Shown in pieces: positions 46,722 through 58,733 of a stretch of 64,000 bases of DNA. The DNA is from Ceraceosorus guamensis. Taxonomy: Eukaryota > Basidiomycota > Exobasidiomycetes > Ceraceosorales > Ceraceosoraceae. A model generated the notes under the pieces. It searched no databases. It was not told where the DNA came from and was given only the letters and a program-made list of their open reading frames with translations. Within the stretch, counting starts at the first letter, position 1. The number at the start of each line of letters is the position of its first letter. Made by a program: the position numbers and the translations under genes. Location of the stretch: contig NW_020290073.1 of the NCBI RefSeq assembly GCF_003144195.1, forward strand, positions 1-64,000, written 5' to 3'.

Positions 46722-48392
46722 TCAGTAAATGCTCTGGAGTAGCTCGAGCACTCGACGGTGTAGATCTTCGTCCTTGCGAGAAGCGTGCGCAGCGACTATG
46801 TGGGTCGAAGGGGGGAAAAGGCAAGCGAGGGGGGAAGGGGAGCGCCGTCAGCTTTCTCTTCTTGTATTTTTACTTTTTAATTCGATTGAATCCCACGCGC
46901 GCGTCCCCCCCTTTCGTCGAGGGAACGAGCTGAGCAAAGAGAGAGAGAGCGCTTGTTAAGCGTCGGGAATGTCGTACTCACTCTTGTCCAAATCTTGCCT
47001 GGGCACGCCCAATGGTTGCAGGGTGCTGTGCAATCCCAGATCATCTACCAACCTTTGCACCGCATCTGCCACTTTTTCTGCCCTCTGTCTCAGAGGCGTT
47101 GCGCTCTGCTCATCCAGCTCCTTGTAAGGTTGCTGCTGCAACAGAGCGCCCGTAGGTGGTGCGATGTCGTCGTGCAAAGCATCGACGCGATAGGGTTTTG
47201 GAATGTGGTCGAGGGACTCGGAAAGCGCTACGAGCTGTTCGGTGCCGATCTTGTCGAGGGGAAGTCGAGCCATGAGACGAATGGTGGGTGCTAAAGTCAA
47301 GCAGGTTGTGATTCCGTGTCCAATCTTGTACGTAGCGCCCAACGCATGTCCCAGGGCATGCGACAAGCCCAACGCCCCCACGCGATCCTCCGACCAGAGC
47401 GAAGCGACGGAAGCGAGGAGCAATCTTTGTCGAACGTCGACGTTTCGAGGTTGGGATTTTGACATGGGCAAGAGGTGAAAGAGATCGCGAAGTGCGCCTA
47501 ACCACATGTTGCGCAAGAGGGGCGAAGGATCGGGTCGATAGAGCAGCTCGATCGCGTGATCCACCGCCCTCATTCCCGTCGAGAGCCACAGCCTTTCGGG
47601 CGTTTGGAGCGTGAGATCGGCATCCAGCACCAGGGCCCGAGGAACGATCCTCGCATCGCTCACGCCCACCTTTTTCCCACCGTCCGTATAGCCTGCATTT
47701 CGAGATGTTTGTGCAGCGCTGAGCGTGGTGGGGACCGCAATGATGGGAATAAAGTCATCATCCTTGCCATCTTTGCGGCCGTGCTTGTCCTCGTCTTGTT
47801 GCGCTTCTTGGTGCGCGTAGTAGGAGATGGCCTTGGCAGCATCGATGGGACTTCCACCTCCGATAGCCACAATCACATTGGCTCCGTGCTCCTTCATCCC
47901 GCCCAAAGCTTTGCGTATGCCCTCGACGGGCGAGTGTTCGCCAATGCCAGTGTACGTCAATGCGAAATGCTTGCCCAATATCTTTTCCGCTTCTGGAATG
48001 ATGGATGTCTTGGAAAGAGAAGAGCCGGTCAGGATCATCGCTTTGGCAGGATGATTTGGTTGGTCTGCAGAAGCGTGAGGAGGTACAGAGACGAGCTGGA
48101 CCAGTTTGGGCAGACTGGACAAGCTACCTGAACCCCAGACGATCTTTTGAAGTTGGGTAGGAGTGTACGTCCCAGCAGAAACCTTTTGAGCATTGCTTGG
48201 GGCAGACATTTTGGATGTCGTGCTCAAGCTTCGTAGCGCAGCGGTGACTTGTGTGGATGCGCAACGCGAAGCGTGTGCTGTCCGATTGGCTGAGGAGAGT
48301 GCTTGTGTGAGACGCCAAGGGGAGAATGTTGGTGTGTTGATGCTGCTGTTGAAGCCGATTAGCCGTGCGACCGATATCGAGGGACACCTCAT
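46722..48392 (-). CDS. Iron-type alcohol dehydrogenase / maleylacetate-reductase-like enzyme
   Basis: An NAD(P)H-dependent group III dehydrogenase; the substrate is unknown. Exons are 46982-48392 and 46722-46795; about 494 residues. The core shows the nucleotide site VIVAIGGGSPIDAAKAI, then PTTLSAAQTSRNAGYT, and the metal site built from MRAVDHAIELLY and LGLSHALGHALG plus KIGHGITT. The first 60 residues are rich in Ser, Arg and Ala and lack acids, as in mitochondrial presequences, so import is plausible. The frame would otherwise stop just after DLDKSEYDIPDA, but a GTGAGT donor at DLDK and an ACATAG acceptor give a second exon, IAAHASRKDEDLHRRVLE, which supplies the C-terminal helix usual for this family. 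Fungal homologues occur in aromatic (hydroxyquinol) breakdown; that is not shown here. Confidence 0.87.
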
Positions 48393-49306
48393 TGCTCACC
48401 TGCACGACGGCTGTTCTTGAAGATTCTCTCACAGATCACATTTGCAAGGCATTCGTGATCGGATGATGATGCGGATGTGTCAAAGTTGGGTGGGAGTGCT
48501 GGCTGAGTGGGAGCGGGAGTGCTGAATGAGTGAAGTCGACCCTGACTGTGGACTGCGCTGCACTCACCCTCTCCACTGCTCGACTGCTCGAGGATGTGGA
48601 GGTGTATGCACTGCAGCTTGATTCATCTGCTGACTGCTGCGCCCCCTACGGCAGCAGTGCACGCTATCAGTGGCCGCCGGCAAGGATGGCAGCAGGGTCC
48701 GCTTTCGGCACAGGCTGAGTGCAGGTAGCGGAGAAGCAGCGGCAGATAGATGTGCGATTGGGGAGGGAGCAAAAGGGGAACGTCATGCTAAAGAGCAGCC
48801 AGCAGCAGCAGCGCGTTCCCTACGATTCGCTCCATTCGTGACTCTGTGTGAGACTGAGCGTCGAAAGCGCACGTCTACATGGTCGTTCGTGAGTGTGAGG
48901 TGTCGACAGCTGCTGATGATGATGCACGCAGCATGTGGAGGTCGTGTTGGACGGAGGGGCGGGCAAAGCGCCTCGATCTGCCGGGCCGCATGCATGCGTG
49001 CGCATGGCCGGCGAGGATGATGCTGATGCCGTGTGAGTGCTTTTGCCGGCCCTCGGCACCATGCGTGTGGCACACTTAACCGCAGTAACCACTTGATTGA
49101 CTCTGGAGAAACAATAAGCGCTCCGTTGATCCGCTCTTCATCCCCGATGCGAGATCCTTTGGCACATCCTCCATCTGAATTCTGCAATCAGTAGCTGCAT
49201 CCTCCAATCAGTAGCAAAGCATCAGACAGCGATCAAGAGCAAAAGCGGCAAGCGATAAGTCACTTTGTGTGTGGCCATTTCTACAAGCGCGCACGTATCG
49301 GTAAGC
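48393..49306. other. Divergent promoter region of the Fe-ADH and SDR genes
   Basis: 914 bp between two start codons of oxidoreductase genes. It includes a CAGCAGCAGC run (48801-48813) and a GCATGCATGCG palindrome (48989-49000). No coding features. Confidence 0.55.
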
Positions 49307-50620
49307 ATGACCAGCAGGAGGGATCAAGATCAGGACTTGTCTGATCGGGTGGTTCTGATCACAGGTGAGCATAGAGCGCAAGCCTTTGCGCCATACCTCC
49401 AATCACGTGGAGAGGGAGAGAGAGAGAGGCTAAAGCTTGTTCAAACGTGGCTCCTCTCCCTTACTTTGTGCGCTTTCGCCTTGCGTTGGCGCAGGCGCTT
49501 CGTCGGGAATAGGCGCTTCGACCGCAAAGCTTTTAGCTCAGCGTTTTCCTCCTCGAGCATTAGCGCTAGGCTACAATCGAAATGAGCAAGGCATCCGCTC
49601 CACCATCTCTGCCATCCAGTCCCACATTCCCCAAAATGCTGCTCAGCAGAAGCAGCATGCCCAAATGCAGGTAGAAGCTTTTCAGGCTGATCTGTGCGAC
49701 GAGAAGCAGACGGTCGAGCTTTACGAACGGGTCAAGAAGAGGTTTGGGAGAGTGGATTGCGTGTTCATCAATCATGGCATCAATGGAGGCAAGCATTTGG
49801 GTCCTTTGGGAGATATGGATGATGTTTCGGTAGAGGATTTCAAGAGCACTTGGCAAGTGAGTGGGAGGCCAACATAGCATTCGTACTGGTGGAACAGGAG
49901 AGCGAAGAGCTCGCCGTGAGGGCGCTGCAAGAGCGAGCATCGAAGCAGTGCACTGATGCTCACACCAAGCCAAACAAAATCATCTTTTCACAAGGCCAAC
50001 ACGCTGAGTCCTTTTGTGCTGACAAAGTGCTGCATCAAGGAGATGGCTTCTAGGGGATACGGAAGAATCATCTATTGCAGCTCCGTAGCAGCTCTGACGG
50101 GCGGTGTGATAGGTCCACATTACTCTTCTTCCAAATCGGCGCTGCATGGAATGATGCGTTGGGCGGCAAATCGGTATGCCAAAGAGGGAGTCACTGTCAA
50201 TGCTGTTGCTCCTGCTCTCATCGACGGTGAGTGCCGCGGCGGACGGCCATTGCGAAGAGTCTGCATGGCTCATCTCCATCTGCTGTTCCCACTCTGCACC
50301 ATCCATGCGCACAGGAACCGGTATGATCAACACTGACGAGAAGCCCGAGATGAAGGATGCGTTGCAAAAGAACATCCCGATTGGAAGGTTGGGCACGGTA
50401 GAGGAGGTGGCTGACGTAGTGAGTTCAAGCATTCGTGCTTCGTGATGACAATAGAGGAGCCAAAGTCGTGCCGCTTGCTTGGATAGGTGTGCCAATGTTG
50501 CCCCCTTTTGAATCATGCTGATTGCGACCTCCACTGCCTGGACAGGTCTTATTGCTGCTGACCAATTCATACATCACTTCCAAGTGCTGGTCGTTGGACG
50601 GAGGTTGGGTGCACCAATAA
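49307..50620 (+). CDS. Short-chain dehydrogenase/reductase
   Basis: An NAD(P)-dependent oxidoreductase of the classical SDR family; the substrate is unknown. Exons are 49307-49364, 49495-49856, 49995-50226, 50315-50418 and 50546-50620; about 276 residues, normal for the family. The cofactor motif VVLITGASSGIGAS is rebuilt across intron 1. NHG (in FINHGINGG) stands where NNAG is usual. The catalytic Ser is in IIYCSSVAALTGG, and the Tyr/Lys pair in YSSSKSALHGM. VAPALIDGTGMINT and the C-terminal SYITSKCWSLDGGWV are typical of FabG-like and 3-hydroxyacyl-type SDRs. All introns carry GTGAGY donors. Its stop codon lies only 49 bp from that of the convergent ACT gene. Confidence 0.9.
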
Positions 50621-50669
50621 TCCTACCAAAGATCTTTCCCCCCTCCTCCTTGTCGATGCCCCTTTGGTT

Positions 50670-51137
50670 TCATCCCTCTCTCGCCTCTTGGGAAAGTCGT
50701 CTCAACGCTTCCAAAGCATCTTCTCCTCTTTCCACATCCACAAAAAGATGATCGTGTCTGCCTGCCGCAATCACGTTGCACGAGATGCCGAGCTGGGTGA
50801 GCCGAGCAGACACAGCAGCGGTCAATCCCACACCTTGCAGAGCCGAGTGAACCTTGAGCGTGATGCGTCTCGCTACGAAATCAGGCCTGCGATTCAAAGC
50901 TTCAGCTTCTGCTCGACGCACGATCAACGTCGTTCCTTCTTCATCTTCTGCGATCTGAGCAAACGGAATGATGGCGCGTCCCCCGGGCCCCAGCAAGGGA
51001 AAAGAGGGAGGTGATTCGTTGGAAAAGATGAGGTAGACGTACGGCTCGACGTGGAGCGTCGGCTCCATGCCCGAAAGCATGCCTTGAAGATCCGAGACGG
51101 GCATCTCGTCTTGCCTCCCTTTGCCTCTCCTTTCCAT
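50670..51137 (-). CDS. ACT-domain protein (CASTOR/ACT_7-like)
   Basis: A small protein with two ACT-like halves, resembling single-copy fungal relatives of the amino-acid sensor fold; its function is not known. Visible segments are LHVEPYVYLIFSNESPP at the start of the first half, an insertion GPGGRAIIPF, and the second half ITLKVHSALQGVGLTAAVSARLTQLGISC followed by HDHLFVDVERGEDALEALRRL, the beta-alpha-beta pattern of ACT domains. About 155 residues from the ATG at 51137; an internal Met at 51104 would be as good. The frame is open further upstream (ATG at 51281), with an Arg-rich, acid-poor stretch that could be a mitochondrial presequence or just 5' UTR. Confidence 0.7.
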   Translation of the reverse strand: MERRGKGRQDEMPVSDLQGMLSGMEPTLHVEPYVYLIFSNESPPSFPLLGPGGRAIIPFAQIAEDEEGTTLIVRRAEAEALNRRPDFVARRITLKVHSALQGVGLTAAVSARLTQLGISCNVIAAGRHDHLFVDVERGEDALEALRRLSQEAREG

Positions 51138-51661
51138 ACGAGTTCCGGTCAGAGTACGTCTCAACCAGGCTCGATTTTTGCTTCTCGCGCGCCCGCAAAT
51201 CTGCGCCCCAAGTCGCTGTGCAGGTGTTGAGAGTGATAAAGCAGGAAAGCCAAAAATGACCTCCCCCCTTCTCGCCAACATGATCCCTCGCCGTCGAGTC
51301 ACGCTTGTCGCTCCTTCCAAAAAACCCCTTCCGCACGAGAGAAATATTCGGTCTGTTCTCCGCGCGCGCGCGCGCGATCCCCCACCTACCCGTCCACCAT
51401 CCCAAGAAATCGCAGGACAGTGCCGCAGCAGGAGCTGGCACAAGGCGCAAGAAAATCATGATTACTCGCATACACAATTGTGGCGTCATCCGCCTCTCTC
51501 CAAGACTCTACAAGAACTTTGTGCGTGAAAAACAGTCCGTAAAGTGTTCGTGATACAAGTGAAATATGTGCAGGGCTTTTCCGCAGGGATGTGCAGGCAT
51601 GCAGACCATGTTGAGAGAATCGCGCGGTGAAGTCAAGCCACGCGGTTCGTGTGGATGGATA
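51138..51661. other. Spacer between the ABC transporter and the ACT gene
   Basis: 524 bp, 5' of the ACT gene and 3' of the ABC gene. Contains a CG dinucleotide run (51361-51375). An in-frame extension of the ACT gene covers part of it. Confidence 0.5.
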
Positions 51662-54600
51662 TTAGAGTCCGTACTCGGACGTTCTCGACGAGGCCTTGAC
51701 CACGTCTTCTCTAGGGATGTTGGCTCTCTCGCACATGGACCTAAAGATGCCAGCTGGTCGATCAAACAGCTCGAGTGGAGAAGCGTACTCTGCCAGTTGG
51801 CCCGCATCGAACACTGCCACCCTGTCCAGACTCAAGATGGTCCTTAGACGGTGCGCAATGACCAGCATCGTGCGATCGTGGAAAGCCTCTGCCAAAGTTT
51901 GCTGGATCTTGGCATCGTTCTCGACGTCCACAGAAGCCGTCGCTTCGTCCAAAAGGATGATCTTCGAATCCTTGACCAGGGCGCGGGCGAGCGAGACGAG
52001 GGAGCGCTGTCCCACGCTCAGGTTTTGACCCTCCTCCTCGATGGCCGTCTCGAGATTGAAGGAAGTCTTGTTGCTCTCTTCAGCTCCCTCTTCGTCGGGT
52101 GCGATGCCCGTGGGCGTGGCATGACCGCTAGGCGCGCGCGACTGGCCTCGACTAGAGTCTTCGACCAGATGAGAGCGGCGTACAGCGTCCCACAACCTCG
52201 CATCGTCGTACTCGTTGAAGGGATCGAGGTTGGATCGCAGCGTGCCGCTGTACAATACAGGATCTTGCGGTAGCAAAGCGATCCTCTGACGAAGGTCACG
52301 CAGACCGATCTTGGAAATGTCCACACCATCGATGGTGATGCTGCCGGCGTGCAGCTCGACCAGTCTCAGCAGAGCGGTCAGCAACGTGCTCTTGCCGCTA
52401 CCCGTCCGTCCAACGATTCCTACCTTTTCGCCCGCTCGAATGTCCATGCTGACACCCTTCAGGACGATCGGTAAACCCTCTCTGTACTGCAGCTGAACAT
52501 CGCAAAGGCTGATCTGTCCTTGTTGAGGCCACTCTCGAGGCAGATTGGCTTCTGGGATGACCTGCGGTGCTTCTTGCTCGATAGCAGTGGCGTAATGGTG
52601 AATGCGCTCGACGGAAGACATGTCGTTCTCCACTTCTGCAATTTGACGCGTCATCCACGAGAAGCTCTGACTGACGGTGAGAATGTAAGACAGTGCCAGA
52701 CCTGTCTGCGCCGGCGACAGACCCGAATTAGCCCCTGCGGTGGTGAGCAGAGCAACAACAAAGACGAGGACGGAGCCGAGAATGTCTAGGCGGACACCCA
52801 GCCAGCGCTGATTCACGGTGGTAAAGTAGTAAGCGCGAGCTTCGTGGGACATGTGACGAAGGTGGTCGTTGATGAATCTCTTGAGTACGCCATAGGAGCG
52901 CACGGTTGCCATACCGCCCAGCGTCTCCGAGTAGTGTGCGTACAAGTCCGAGCGCAGCACTGCATCAATACGCTTGGTCTCACGCGCAGATCGCCGGTAG
53001 ACGGCGGCACCAGCACCGTAGAAGACCAGCAGACCGGCAACGGCGATCAAGAAATAAGGCGTCAGGTAGGCAATCAGGATGATGCTTCCAATCACCTGCG
53101 CCATCGTAGTTGCAGCCATGCGGAAAGAGTCGCTGAGAATATTGTCCGTCGTGTCGACATCCTTGGACAAGCGGTTCTGGATGCGGCCCTTTGGCGTGAC
53201 GTCAAAGAACTTGGACAGGGGCGCGTAGATGATGCGCTCGATCGCATCGTTGTGAAGTCTAGCAGCGGAGTAGTAGGTCAAATAGCCAGTCGTCAGGCCC
53301 ATAAACATCGTGAATACGGCTTGAATGCCACCCAGAGCGCCATAGATGCCTTCATATGCGCCCACAGGCAAGCCAAGGGTGTCGGAAAGCCACCAGTTGA
53401 TACTGTACTGGTTCATGACGGAGGCGCCTTGCATGAGAATGAGCGAGATGATGATGGCAGGCACAAGAATTTCTCCTCGACCCGCCTTGAAGTACGCGAC
53501 GTAAACCTTGAGACTGATAGACCCGGTATTGCGCTCTTCCGTCTCCATGAGGGCTTTGGTCTTGTCGCCAGAAGCGTCCGTCATGTCTTCCCGCCTGATG
53601 AGCTTCTTGCGGCCAACTCTAGACTTTTCCAGACCGACATCATCAATAGCCTCTCCTTCATCCTCCAAATGCTCTTCCTCCTCCTCCTCCTCCTCACCTC
53701 CAAACTCCTCAATGAGCCGCTGGAAGGGACCGTCCGCGTGTGCAAGGTCGTCGTATGTGCCCAGCTCCGCAACGTGACCATCGAGCATGGTGACGATGCG
53801 GTCGCACTGCGGCAAGAGGTGGACAGCGTGGGTGACGAGAATTACCGTCCTGCCCTGCGCTCGCAGCTGCAAGATGGTTTGGAAGAGCTTCTTCGCGACG
53901 TGGGGGTCGACCGCGCTCAGAGGATCATCGAGCAGTAGTGTGCTGGCATCGAAGTAGATGGCTCTGGCCAAATTGACACGAGCTTTCTGTCCACCGCTGA
54001 GCGTAGTACCGCGCTCACCAATGCCAGTCAGGTCCCCCTGAGGCAGGATGAGCAGATCCGCTTCGAGCTCAGCCATCTTGATGACCTCCCAGTAGCGTTC
54101 CTCCTCGAAGGGGAGACCAAATGTGATGTTCTCCCGTACAGTCGCAGCTTGGATCCAAGGCTGCTGAGCAGAGTAGGCAGTCGAGCCCGAGCCGCCCCAG
54201 ATCAATCTACCGCTCGTCTGTCGCATTTCTCCAGCAAGTCCTTGCAGGATGGACGATTTGCCGCTACCCACCGGTCCGACGATGGCGATGAGCTCGCCCT
54301 CTGCGACTCTCAGATTCAGATTCTCGAGCTTGAACGGCTTTGCGCTCTGCTCAGCTTCGTCCTCAAGAGCTTTCTCGGGTGCGGGTGGAAGCGCAAGGCC
54401 AGTCTCGCGTTGCCTAGTCGCTGTGGCGGTAGCCGGTTGCGGCAAGTCGGTAATGGGCGCAGGAGGTGCTGCCTTGGGCGCGTCACCATTACGAGAGTTG
54501 AAAAGGCGTCGAATGAAGCCGGGCGGCTTTGCCTTGTCGCTCTCTGCAGCCTGGGTCTGGCCAGGTTCGACCGTAGCAGATGACTTCGTTTTGCCGGTAT

Positions 54601-56610
54601 CGACGCTGGCGGCCACATTGGGGTCGACCTCATCGTACTCAAAGCAAGCGTCCTCCAGGACGACGGCAAATTTCGACTCTGGGTCCTTCTCTGAACGGTC
54701 AACCAAGAAAGGCGCCTCGAACACGGGTGTCAATCGCGCAATGGCGGCCCACGCATCTGCGGTACTGGAAATGGCCAACGGCAAGAACATCAACGGCATG
54801 CGAAGCAGGGCGAACAGGGTCAGCGCTGTAAAGACTTCTCCTGTACGTCCAGCGCCAGCACCGCTGACGTCGTTGCCGAGTGCGCTGTATACCAGGAAGC
54901 CAACGATGGCAGCAATGGTAGGGAGGGTGAAGGCGAAGGCCATCAGACCGCTGCGCCAAATGACCAACTCTCTGATACCTTGCAGCTCCTTTTGGCGAAT
55001 CTGGACGATGCGGTCGAGGAACATGTGCTCTTGAGCAAAAGCCTTGACCACTCTGATGGAGGAGAGCAGTTCATTGATTAGCTTCCCTCGCTTGTCCGTG
55101 AATTGCATGCTCTTGCTTCTCGTTTGGAACAAGCGCTTGAAGATGACGGCTTGAACAGGGAAAGCAAAGACCAGAACAGCAAAGCCTGCCAATGCGGACT
55201 CTTTGATTTGCCAGATGAGCAGACCGAGGCACAGACCCAACGCCACCGGTGATGTGAACATAAGCAGGCCCCATTGGAAAGCAAAGTCGATGCGCGAGAC
55301 GTCGGTCGACGCCATGGTGAGTAGGCGGCCGGGTGATCGGTCCTTTGCTCCGACTTTCGTGGCGCGCTTGAACATGGCCGAGATCAAGGCAGTGCGCGCA
55401 TGCACACCCATCGTCATGCTCTGGTGGAAGAAGGCATGCTGGGCGATGGATTGCACGATTTGGAGCGCGAAAATGGCAATGGCGTACGCGACACCAACTC
55501 CGACATTGGGTGCTGGGAAAGCCTGCGGTAGTTGAAAGTGTGCGTATGCCTTGCCAGAGTAGTCGACGATGGTGCGGATTAGAAGCGGCGACGTCATTTG
55601 AGCTGCGGAGCAAAGCAAACGAGGCACAAAAGGTAGTCAGCGTCACAACACGGACCTTGGCCACCGATTTCATCCTCCACTGCACGGTATCAAAGATCGT
55701 CATTTGAGGGACGTCACTCACCTGCATCTGCAATGAGCTTGACAAAGATTGCCAACAAGGATCTCGCCTTGAATTGGTCCAACACAGCCCACGCGAGCGA
55801 CGGTTCCATGTGACCGCTCCAAGATTGCGGCCTCTTGGGCGGAGGCGGGGGTTTGCTGCCAGGTGCAGGCTTACCAGCGGGAGCCTTGGGTCTAGGAGCT
55901 GGAGGGTGAGGAGCTCGCCAGAGCTTTTCTCGTTCTGCCAAGCCGCCTTTTGGACCTTTTCCGAGCGCAGCAGCAATCTTCCATTTTGTTCTCCTCTTCC
56001 AACCGACGGCCATCTCTCCGCTCACAAGTTTGGCGTTGTAAGCCTCGGCTTCCGCCACGCGACGGTCCCACGATTCCAGCAGCTTGTCGCTCAATACATC
56101 CGGCTCGTTTTGAGGCTCCAACTTCCACAAATCTGTAGCTTCTAGCGCTCTTTGGTAGCCCAAAATCATAATGTGGTTGGCCCACCAAAAGGTCATTTGC
56201 GAAAAGAGATTGGCGGTAGCGAGGGGAATCAACTTGGCATCGTCCATCGAGGCAGGAGGCGGAGGTGGCAAATGACGAGGTCTCCAAAATTGGTAGAAAC
56301 GTTCGCGTTGCTTGATGTGCACCAGGTTCCGTTGCCCGGGCTGGTAGACAAACTGCTCCGGTGTGACGTCCGCTTGTCTGGCATTCGCCTTTTCGTCCAG
56401 CACCTTGTCGGACTCCGCATGGCCTTCTTCCGAGCTGGGCGCCGACCCACGCTTGCCCTTGTCACCAGCTTTCTCGTTATCATCATCGTCATCGGCAGCT
56501 TGGCTGCGACGAGGAACCATGGTCAGTGCTGATTGTCTCTTTGCAGCATCGTCCTCTGAGCTGTTGCTGCTGGTGCTCCCTGCGGACTCATGATGAGTGA
56601 TGGGTGCCAT
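51662..56610 (-). CDS. ABCC-type full transporter (Yor1-like)
   Basis: An ATP-driven exporter of the MRP/CFTR subfamily, probably in the plasma membrane. Two exons on the minus strand (55722-56610 and 51662-55602) give about 1609 residues; the junction reads LIADAAQMTSPLLIRTIV. Two membrane domains each precede a nucleotide-binding domain. NBD1: Walker A GPVGSGKSS near residue 739, signature TTLSGGQKARVNLARAI and Walker B LLLDDPLSAVD, with Asp in place of the catalytic Glu, as usual for the weak site of ABCC proteins. NBD2: GRTGSGKSTLL, LSVGQRSLVSLARALV, IILLDEATASVD and IAHRL. There is no extra N-terminal TMD0, and the acidic N-terminal tail fits the short Yor1-type ABCC class. A poly-Glu run lies in the NBD1-TMD2 linker. 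Substrate unknown; Yor1 exports organic anions and toxic compounds. Confidence 0.93.
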
Positions 56611-58733
56611 GGCGAGCTTGCAGATGCGAGCTCAGGTGGTATGGCGAGGATATGGAGAGAGGATGAGAGGTTGGATCAACACATGGGAAGCAGGGAAAGG
56701 TGATCGATGGAGGAAAAAGGTGTGTTGGCTGACAAATCGAAGGGTGCTGGTGGACATTGGGCGCACAGCAAACGGAAGATGCCTTTTATGTGGTGACGAC
56801 GGGGATGTCTCTAGTCTTGAGTCGGACCATCGCAGCACTGGCCGGCCGGTGCTAAGGATCAAGTCATCAGCGGCGGGGTCCAGCGGCAGGTCGAGCTGAG
56901 CTTTGTGTACGCGTGCATGCATGCAGGCAGCATGCATAAGCATCAGCAGCAGCAGCGAATACGTGCCGGGATGCCGCGGCTTGCGAGGTGTTCTCTCCAG
57001 ATTAGCCCCTTGCTCGAACGGTATCCTTGCGCTTATGCACTCTTGACATTTGCTTCACGAGTCACTGATTGTATAGATGTCCACGCACTTGCGACTCGCA
57101 AGCACTCTCAGCCCGGGCTTGCTGCATATCCGGCGCGAGAGCATGAACGGTTGATGGGAATGTTGCTTTCATGTAAGCTGCTCAGCACTGCTGGGGAGCG
57201 CTTGCGCGGGCCTTTGGTGAAGCGTTGATATCTGCTGAAGGGGTGCTAAGCGCCGGGCTCAGTCAGTAAGGATTCGAGACTGAGCGCCTGGGAGCGCACG
57301 GAAGTCAACGGAACGCAAGTCATCTCATCTCGCTATGTCCGGTGGCAGTTTGACGTGTGCGGGCAGCATGAAGAAGGAGAACTCCGGCAGCTGCAGGGCT
57401 ACAGCCAAGGCACCAGGGTCCGCAGATGACGCCGCACCATGACCGCGCTTGCTGGATCGACTCGCACGATTGATCTGTCCGACACAAGTTTTCAAGATCC
57501 GCCATGCAAATGGACGATTGCATGCAGGCAGGCAGGCAGTCAGGCAGGCAGGCAGGCAGGCAGGCATGCAGGGACTCGGACTCCTCATGCAAGCGCGGGG
57601 GATGGCTGCCGAGCAACACAACCACCCTATCTCTCCCCTCGCACTCGCACTCGCATTCGTGGGACGAGCAAACATTGCAGCTGAGGCTCCGGTCAAATTG
57701 TGAGTGTGCGCGTATATGTATAGCTGCCTGCTGCTGCTGCATCGAGGATCGTGATGGCTCAGCTCAGGAACCGGCGAGAACACCGGACGCATCGATGGAA
57801 GCCGCGCTGCTCAGCAGCCCATCAGGGCTCGCGTCTGATGTCCCTGTGCCGCTGCGAGCTTTACAAAGCATTCACTCGATCGGGCTTCCTTTACGGCGGT
57901 CGCGGGTGCATATGTTATTGCAGTGCGCCCTATACCTCAAGGTGATTCACGATAGGAAACGCGGCGATCCACCTGCGACATCATCACCCAAATCACAATC
58001 GATCGTGAACTCGGCAAGGGGATGCGCGTTCGCGCGTACGTGCGTCAGCTTACTCTGCGTACGTCGCGGCGGCGGGCCGCGCGTACATGAAGAGAGTGCC
58101 GCGCACGCGCGATCGCGCCGCTGCAGTCCCGAGCTTTATTGAGCGCATGTATGCTGCTGATGACGCGTCCTTCGTCCTTCATTTCCCGCGGAAAGGTCTC
58201 CACCCGCACGCACTTGACTCGGCATTAAGTCCATACAGCATATCTGGAAGAAGTTCAAATCTTGAACCTTGAATCTCGATCGTGTTCCAAGATTTCAACT
58301 CTTGTGGATCTGCATATTCTTGATCAATAATATGTGCGCGTGGTTGACTGACCCGGTCGGGAACACGTGACGTGCAAGTTGATCGCATTGTTTGCAGGCA
58401 AGAGTCCAGATCGAGTCGTGCTTGCGAGTTGCACGGCGGTGTTGTTGTAGTCAAGAGTCAATGAGTGACGGCTCACGACTACTACTAACAGTACTTACCT
58501 TGACAACTTCAGCTCATGCGCAGGCTTCGATCAACAATTCCTCTGGGACTCGCACTTTTGGCACTTTCATCAGAGCTACATGCGCACGCTCGGTTGGGCA
58601 ACACGTCGAGCACAGAGCGATCAACGAGGCACCAATCGTGAATCTCGAATCTCACGAGTTTGATAGCTTCCAACGACCTCATCTTCTCGCCCCATTGTCG
58701 GTTCCCTTGAAGCTTAACTGGGTTCTGCTAATC
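56611..58733. other. 2.1-kb divergent intergenic region
   Basis: Upstream of both the ABC transporter and ARL2. It holds a GCAG tetramer run (57525-57570, with GGCAGGCA units), a CATGCATGC palindrome (56915-56925) and GAATCTTGAACCTTGAATCT-like words near 58255-58276. No gene recognised. Confidence 0.55.
57523..57572 (+). repeat. (GCAG/GGCA)n tetranucleotide run
   Basis: About eleven GGCA-type tetramers with one interruption, in the ABC-ARL2 intergenic region. Confidence 0.9.
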
